DNA of 19,951 bases from Clostridiales bacterium (lineage in GTDB: Bacteria > Bacillota > Clostridia > Christensenellales > Aristaeellaceae), in assembly GCA_004556395.1 (NCBI GenBank), contig SFHK01000040.1, forward strand, positions 1-19,951. The letters run 5' to 3'. Positions 16,150 through 19,951 of this stretch are shown here, piece by piece. The position numbers and the translations under genes are program-made. How positions within the stretch are numbered: position 1 is the first letter of the stretch; the number at the start of each line of letters is the position of its first letter. The notes under the pieces were generated by a model that was not told the DNA's origin, did not search any database, and saw only the letters and a list, made by a program, of their open reading frames with translations.

Positions 16150-17748
16150 ATGAGAAAACTTGCTCTGCTGTTGGCAGCCCTGCTGGCGCTGTCGTGCTTC
16201 GCGGCGTTCGCCGAAATCGAAGGCCCGCGCATCGACAATTCGCTCTACCCGCTGGTAGACGAAAAGATCACCATTACGATGACCCACGCCTATACGGACG
16301 TCATGCCCGCCGACTGGAGCACCGTCTGGTTCTGGCAGCAGCTCGAAGAGCTCACCAACATTCACATTGAGTTCACCCCGGTTCCCTCCTCCGACCGCGC
16401 TACCCGCCTGAACCTGATGTTCGGCGCGAACGAGCTGCCGGATATCCTCTTCAAGATGTCCGTGTCCAGCACGCAGCAGTCCCAGTACGGCGCTGAAGGC
16501 ATGCTGCTCGACCTCACCCAGTATCTGGACGTGATGCCGAACTTCAAGTACTGGCTGGATGCGTATCCCACCGCCCGCGCGGCTGTGACGCAGAGCAACG
16601 GCGCCATCTACGGCTGCCCCTACATCCTGACCGGTTACGCTATCCGCATGGGCAGCCGCATGTTCTACAACCGCGAGGTTCTGGACTATGCCGGCTTCGA
16701 GAATCCGCCGACGACGCTCGACGAGTTCTATGACTACCTCTCCAAGATCAAGGACTTTGATTACAACAAGAACGGTATCGACGATACCATCCCGTGGGGC
16801 TTCTCCGATTGGAATCAGCTGGACTACACGCTGGCCGGCTCCTTCGGTCTGATGAACCGCGGCTCCTCCTGCTACTGGTTCGACCAGAATGAGGACGGCA
16901 CCGGCCGCTTCTGGCACACCGCCGAGGGCTACAAGGAGCTCATGCGCTACTGCAACAAGCTCTATTCCGAAGGCCTGCTGGATCCCGACCTGTTCACCGA
17001 CACCTTCGCGCAGCTGATCACCAAGTGCCAGACCGGCCGCACGCTGACCTACTGCTTCGTGAACAACAGCCCGGTTTCTGGCGCCTACGAAGCGCAGAGT
17101 GTTCCGATGACCGAGCCGCTCACCGGCTACAACGGCGAGAAGATGTGGAGCGCCTACTCCATGCCCGCCAGCCAGAGCGCGAACTTCTGCATCACAAGCA
17201 AGTGCCCCGAAGAGTACCGTGAGATCATGGCTCGCTGGGCGGACTACTTCTACTCCGTGGAAGGCATGGTTGCCTACTTCATGGGCGAAGAGAACGTGAC
17301 CTACACCTACGACGCGGAAACTGACACCTACGCGCTGACCGACATGGTTCTCAAGGATCCCAACGGCCGCAACTTCGAGCAGGTTCAGTCTCAGTGGTGC
17401 ACTTGGGCGGGCGGCATGAACCCCTCCTGCGCGACCAACGAGCTGTTCAAGGGCGGCGAGACCTGGCCGATCTCTCTGGAATCCGCGGCCGGTCTGATCA
17501 ACTATACGCCTGACGCCGTGGGCGGCGCCGTGTGGGCTCCCTTCGTGTTCGATCCGGACACCGCTTCCCGCATCTCCGTTCTGACCGCGGACTTCGACAC
17601 CTATCTTGACGAGTGGGTTGGCAACTTCATCACCGGCAAGAAGGACGTTGACAACGATTGGGACGAGTACGTGAACGGCTTCGACGCGCTGGGCGTGCCG
17701 GAGTACCTGGGCTACATCGACGCCAAGATCGACGAGAAGGGCCTGTAA
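16150..17748 (+). CDS. Extracellular solute-binding protein of the importer (LplA type)
   Basis: Captures the substrate outside the cell and delivers it to the two permeases. The 532-residue product has an export signal (MRK, hydrophobic 4-20, AFA at 19-21 before Glu22). A Cys16 in ALSC only poorly fits a lipobox, so attachment to the membrane is uncertain. The mature part shows features of the family 1 binding proteins of LplB/YtcP systems: WFWQQLEELTNIHIEF, ANELPDILFK, GAIYGCPY, and an EF-hand-like loop DYNKNGIDD (204-212), which in relatives reads DxNGNGxxDEIP. AAAAGGAGG lies 7 bases upstream. It has no cytoplasmic ATPase partner nearby; such importers commonly share a general MsmK-type ATPase. 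Confidence 0.93.
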   Translation: MRKLALLLAALLALSCFAAFAEIEGPRIDNSLYPLVDEKITITMTHAYTDVMPADWSTVWFWQQLEELTNIHIEFTPVPSSDRATRLNLMFGANELPDILFKMSVSSTQQSQYGAEGMLLDLTQYLDVMPNFKYWLDAYPTARAAVTQSNGAIYGCPYILTGYAIRMGSRMFYNREVLDYAGFENPPTTLDEFYDYLSKIKDFDYNKNGIDDTIPWGFSDWNQLDYTLAGSFGLMNRGSSCYWFDQNEDGTGRFWHTAEGYKELMRYCNKLYSEGLLDPDLFTDTFAQLITKCQTGRTLTYCFVNNSPVSGAYEAQSVPMTEPLTGYNGEKMWSAYSMPASQSANFCITSKCPEEYREIMARWADYFYSVEGMVAYFMGEENVTYTYDAETDTYALTDMVLKDPNGRNFEQVQSQWCTWAGGMNPSCATNELFKGGETWPISLESAAGLINYTPDAVGGAVWAPFVFDPDTASRISVLTADFDTYLDEWVGNFITGKKDVDNDWDEYVNGFDALGVPEYLGYIDAKIDEKGL

Positions 17749-17782
17749 TTCAGCCTTCCCGATCAATCGGGCAAAACTGAAA

Positions 17783-17819
17783 AGACTGCCGTGAGGTTCG
17801 CTTCACGGCAGTTTCTTTT
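17783..17819. terminator. Terminator after the binding-protein gene, possibly bidirectional
   Basis: A 12-bp stem (17785-17796 with 17801-17812, one G-T pair) has a TTCG tetraloop and is followed by TTTCTTTT on the plus strand. On the minus strand the hairpin is followed by a weaker T-rich stretch (TCTTTT), so it may also stop transcription from the minus-strand remnant next to it. Confidence 0.85.
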
Positions 17820-17824
17820 GAAAA

Positions 17825-17883
17825 CGCGGAATTTTATTCCGCGGATGAAAGGGAACGTAAGACAAAACTTCCTGCGTTCCCTT
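17825..17883. repeat. Two further hairpins next to the terminator
   Basis: CGCGGAAT (17825-17832) pairs with ATTCCGCG (17836-17843) over a TTT loop. AAGGGAACG (17849-17857) pairs perfectly with CGTTCCCTT (17875-17883) over a 17-base loop. Read on the minus strand the second is followed by TTTC, so it is probably the original terminator of the decayed aldo/keto reductase gene. Confidence 0.6.
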
Positions 17884-18413
17884 CTGCGGATATGGGAGAG
17901 TATTTCAGCCTTGCGGCGGAAATACTCGTCGATCTCGCGCATGCGCTCCATCTGTTTTACGCCGAACGGGCGGCGGCGCTTGAAATGACCGCAGTGCAGG
18001 CACGCGTCGGCCTTCACGGGCAGCCTGGCATAGTGGTTCGCGGCAATCGCGCCGCCCGCGAGGGCAAGGTCGTAATACTCGTTCACAAGGCCGATGTCGA
18101 TGCCCGCAGGGCAGGGCTGGCAGTGGCTGAAATACACGCACGTGCCGGTGACTGCGTCCGTCTTGAACGAGCCGATGACGGAATAATCCTTCTCCGCGTC
18201 GGTGGCGGTGAGGAAGTGGAGCAGCTGGTCGAGGTGGGCGAGGGTCTGCACGCCGGGCGCGGCCACCAGCACGCCGGGGCGGTCGAGCGCGTATTGCAGG
18301 CACCGGGCGTGCGTCAGAGCCGTGCCGAACGGGGATTTCTCGGCGCTCAGGCCGCTGACCGCCTGCGCCATTCAGTTGCTCGGTTTCAATTGTCAAGCGC
18401 TTCCGCGGAATGC

Positions 18414-18442
18414 TTGAAATGACGGTTGCGTTCGTGTATAAT
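18414..18442 (+). promoter_or_regulatory. Promoter of the dipeptide epimerase gene
   Basis: TTGAAA (18414-18419) and a perfect TATAAT (18437-18442) lie exactly 17 bases apart. Transcription would start near 18449, so in-frame ATGs at 18426 and 18441 cannot be used and the start is 18468. The palindrome AAGCGCTT (18395-18402) just upstream matches the core of CcpA cre sites, but its flanks do not. Confidence 0.85.
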
Positions 18443-18467
18443 GAGAGAAAAACTAGGGAGGATACCC

Positions 18468-19571
18468 ATGAAAATTACCGATATTCGCCTGTGGAAGCTG
18501 TCTGTGCCGCTGCGCGTGCCCTTCAAGACGGCGCTGCGCACGGTGTATCGCGTGGAGGACGTCGTGGTCGAGGTGCGAACGGACGAGGGCGCGGTCGGCT
18601 GGGGCGAAGCGCCGCCAACCGGCAAAATTACCGGCGACACGTTCTCCGGCATCGTGGGCGCGATTCGCGACCATATCGCCCCGTCGGTCATCGGACGCGA
18701 GGTGGAAGCGCTGGAGCCGCTGCTTCAGACGATTCAGTCCTGCGTCGTGAAGAACACCAGCGCCAAGGCCGCCGTGGATATGGCGGTGTGGGATCTGTAC
18801 GGCCAGAAGTACGGTCTGCCGGTCTACAGGCTGCTGGGCGGCGGACGCACGAGGATTGAAACGGACATCACCATCAGCGTCAACGATCCGGAGGTCATGG
18901 CGGAGGATACGCGCGAAGCCATTCGCCGCGGCTACGGCTGCCTGAAGGTCAAGGTGGGCGCGAACCCGGCGCTGGACGTGCGCAGGCTTGCGGCGGTGCG
19001 CGAGGCGGCGGGCGCGGCCACGATTCTGCGCATCGACGCGAATCAGGCGTGGCAGCCCAAGGAGGCCGTGCGCATCCTGAACGCCATGCAGGATCGCGGT
19101 CTGGATATTGAATTCGTGGAGCAGCCCGTGGCCGCGCACGATTTCGAGGGTCTTAAATACGTCACCGAGCGCAGCAGCGTGCCGGTGCTGGCCGACGAAA
19201 GCGTATTTTCGCCCGCGGACGCGCTCAAAATCATGCAGATGGGCGCGGCCGACCTGATAAACATCAAGCTGATGAAGTGCGGCGGCCTGTATCCGGCGCT
19301 GCAAATCGCGTCCGCGGCCGAGGTGTACGGCGTGCCGTGCATGATCGGCTGCATGCTGGAAGCGAAGATTTCCGTGAACGCCGCCGTGCATCTGGCGTGC
19401 GCGCGCGGAATCATCACGAAAATCGACCTTGACGGCCCCGTGCTCTGCTCCGAGGATCCCGTGCTGGGCGGCGCGGTGTTCGCGGAGAAGGATATTACCG
19501 TGTTGGATGCGCCCGGACTCGGCGTTTGCGGCGTGGAGGAAGGCTACCTGACGCTCATTCCTGAAAACTGA
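18468..19571 (+). CDS. Dipeptide epimerase (L-Ala-D/L-Glu epimerase family, enolase superfamily)
   Basis: Interconverts stereoisomers of a dipeptide, typically L-Ala-D-Glu and L-Ala-L-Glu from murein peptides, in the cytoplasm. The 367-residue product has the capping domain (1 to about 120) and the barrel residues of the family: KVK with Lys160 and Lys162, metal ligands Asp190 (RIDANQAW), Glu218 (EFVEQP) and Asp243 (LADES), catalytic Lys267 (NIKLMKCGG), and the substrate-recognition pair Asp320/Asp322 in DLDGP, diagnostic of dipeptide epimerases. Nearly every position is the same as, or one below, that of the B. subtilis enzyme YkfB. AGGGAGGA lies 6-7 bases before the ATG. It is a single-gene unit with its own promoter and terminator; the exact dipeptide is not determinable from sequence alone. 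Confidence 0.92.
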   Translation: MKITDIRLWKLSVPLRVPFKTALRTVYRVEDVVVEVRTDEGAVGWGEAPPTGKITGDTFSGIVGAIRDHIAPSVIGREVEALEPLLQTIQSCVVKNTSAKAAVDMAVWDLYGQKYGLPVYRLLGGGRTRIETDITISVNDPEVMAEDTREAIRRGYGCLKVKVGANPALDVRRLAAVREAAGAATILRIDANQAWQPKEAVRILNAMQDRGLDIEFVEQPVAAHDFEGLKYVTERSSVPVLADESVFSPADALKIMQMGAADLINIKLMKCGGLYPALQIASAAEVYGVPCMIGCMLEAKISVNAAVHLACARGIITKIDLDGPVLCSEDPVLGGAVFAEKDITVLDAPGLGVCGVEEGYLTLIPEN

Positions 19572-19590
19572 AGAAGAATGGAAAACTGGC

Positions 19591-19623
19591 TCCGGGTGCA
19601 TCTGGTGTGCGCCCGGATTTTTT
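19591..19623 (+). terminator. Rho-independent terminator after the epimerase
   Basis: An 11-bp stem (19591-19601 with 19607-19617, two T-G pairs) with a CTGGT loop, followed by TTTTTT at 19618-19623. Confidence 0.9.
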
Positions 19624-19680
19624 GTAGAGCAAAAGACGAATATTCCCGCCTTAAATTCAATATTCATGCGGAAAATGATG

Positions 19681-19804
19681 CATAAAAATTGCTGAAAAAA
19701 GTAGGATTGTGCGGCTTGATTTCAAGAGCGACATGCAATCCTGCAAAAATGCATGGAAATGACGAGAATTAGCGCAAAAATTGCAGGGATAACCTGTGTA
19801 AAAA
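19681..19804 (+). repeat. Repeated A-tract motifs and a nested hairpin in the AT-rich intergenic region
   Basis: From 19624 to 19817 there is no gene. It holds four similar A5 motifs: ATAAAAATTGC (19682-19692), GCAAAAATGC (19743-19752), GCAAAAATTGC (19775-19785) and GTAAAAATTC (19798-19807). It also holds an inverted repeat AGGATTG (19703-19709) with CAATCCT (19736-19742), nesting CTTG/CAAG. The repeats lie upstream of a strong promoter and could be regulator sites or curved DNA. No function is established. Confidence 0.35.
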
Positions 19805-19817
19805 TTCATATTCACGC

Positions 19818-19846
19818 TTGACAGATGCATGAGCCGATGGTATTAT
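19818..19846 (+). promoter_or_regulatory. Strong promoter for a transcript leaving the window
   Basis: A perfect TTGACA (19818-19823) and TATTAT (19841-19846) lie 17 bases apart. A perfect TATAAT at 19844-19849 overlaps, but its spacing would be 20. Transcription would start near 19853. The gene it serves lies beyond 19951. Confidence 0.8.
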
Positions 19847-19858
19847 AATCGCAATTTA

Positions 19859-19951
19859 GGTCAGTTTACAAGGAACTACACGCAGACCGTGAAACGGGCT
19901 GCTGACAACAAACGGCGCTATGCTCCCGGCTGGGTGCATAGCACCTGTTTG
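19859..19951 (+). ncRNA. Structured 5' leader or small RNA, unidentified, cut by the window end
   Basis: The transcript from the promoter at 19818-19846 folds readily. An outer stem GTCA/TGAC (19860-19863 with 19903-19906) encloses GCAG-A-CCGT, loop GAA, ACGG-G-CTGC (19882-19902). A second hairpin follows, GCTATGC with GCATAGC (19917-19923 with 19936-19942), capped by CCC/GGG. I recognise no riboswitch, T-box or protein-binding leader consensus in the visible part. It could be a riboswitch, a ribosomal-protein leader or an independent small RNA. Confidence 0.5.

Larger units (their letters stand above)
17763..18396 (-). pseudogene. Decayed C-terminal remnant of a 4Fe-4S aldo/keto reductase
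   Basis: The minus-strand frame from 18371 down to 17763 matches the C-terminal third of aldo/keto reductases that carry a ferredoxin-like tail: AEKSPFGTALTHARCLQYAL, then a PGV-T-HL stretch, two Cys clusters and a PFGV-ERM ending. The catalytic N-terminal barrel is absent; the divergent promoter of the next gene lies there. The iron-sulfur cysteines are damaged: the first cluster reads CVYFSHCQPCP instead of CxxCxxCxxCP, and the second reads CLHCGHFKRRRP, losing two Cys. A stop codon directly precedes the first Met. The sequence just upstream (GAGGQR in another frame, about 18340-18372) suggests a frameshift. The frame runs through two hairpins before its stop, so the original stop is probably lost too. 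It is not expected to be functional. Confidence 0.8.

Noticed and set aside
16078..17766. A 562-codon minus-strand open frame opposite the binding-protein gene
   Set aside because: The plus strand has a signal peptide, family motifs and AAGGAGG; the minus frame is a shadow.
18395..18402. Possible CcpA cre site (AAGCGCTT) upstream of the epimerase promoter
   Set aside because: The 8-base core fits, but the outer TG and CA positions do not; a palindrome of this length can occur by chance.

Overview
The window looks like chromosomal DNA of a GC-rich, strictly anaerobic Firmicute (Clostridia, gut type). This is inferred from Gram-positive style ribosome-binding sites (AGGAGG and variants), TTGACA/TATAAT-like promoters, strong hairpin-plus-T terminators, an ecfA1-ecfA2-ecfT-truA cluster, a pyrophosphate-driven membrane pump, a Na+-type biotin decarboxylase cluster and an LplB/YtcP-type importer. 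No gene identifies the species.

Layout. 1-445 has no gene; about 200-400 resembles the domain I region of a bacterial group II intron whose remainder is missing. 494-4228 is a tight plus-strand operon: ecfA1, ecfA2 and ecfT (energising module of an ECF vitamin/metal importer), truA (tRNA pseudouridine synthase) and a YbaK-type Cys-tRNA(Pro) deacylase. 4307-4864 is an adenine-type phosphoribosyltransferase with its own promoter and a 17-bp terminator hairpin. 5064-7208 is a divergent, predicted K+-dependent membrane pyrophosphatase. 7408-7971 is the tRNA methyltransferase MnmM (YtqB family).

8110-13367 is the most interesting block: a five-gene biotin-dependent system made of an acyl-CoA carboxyltransferase (12S/MmdA family), a small OadG-like membrane subunit, a biotin carrier protein, an OadB-type Na+-pump subunit with an added secreted-looking N-terminus, and a pyruvate/oxaloacetate carboxyltransferase (5S/OadA family) without its own biotin domain. 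It therefore holds the three subunit types of a transcarboxylase together with the membrane parts of a Na+-pumping decarboxylase. Next to the pyrophosphatase, this makes an 8-kb stretch that is probably devoted to ion-gradient energetics.

13447-13929 encodes a ProXp-ala/PrdX-like Ala-tRNA(Pro) deacylase, the second tRNA(Pro) editing domain in the window. 14179-17748 is an importer operon (two permeases and a binding protein, no ATPase) behind a near-consensus promoter whose -10 lies inside an inverted repeat. 17763-18396 (minus strand) is the decayed C-terminal remnant of a ferredoxin-type aldo/keto reductase, next to a stack of three hairpins. 18468-19571 is a dipeptide (L-Ala-D/L-Glu) epimerase of the enolase superfamily with its own promoter and terminator. 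The last 330 bases are AT-rich, carry repeated A-tract motifs, and end in a strong promoter and the start of a highly structured, unidentified 5' leader that runs off the window.
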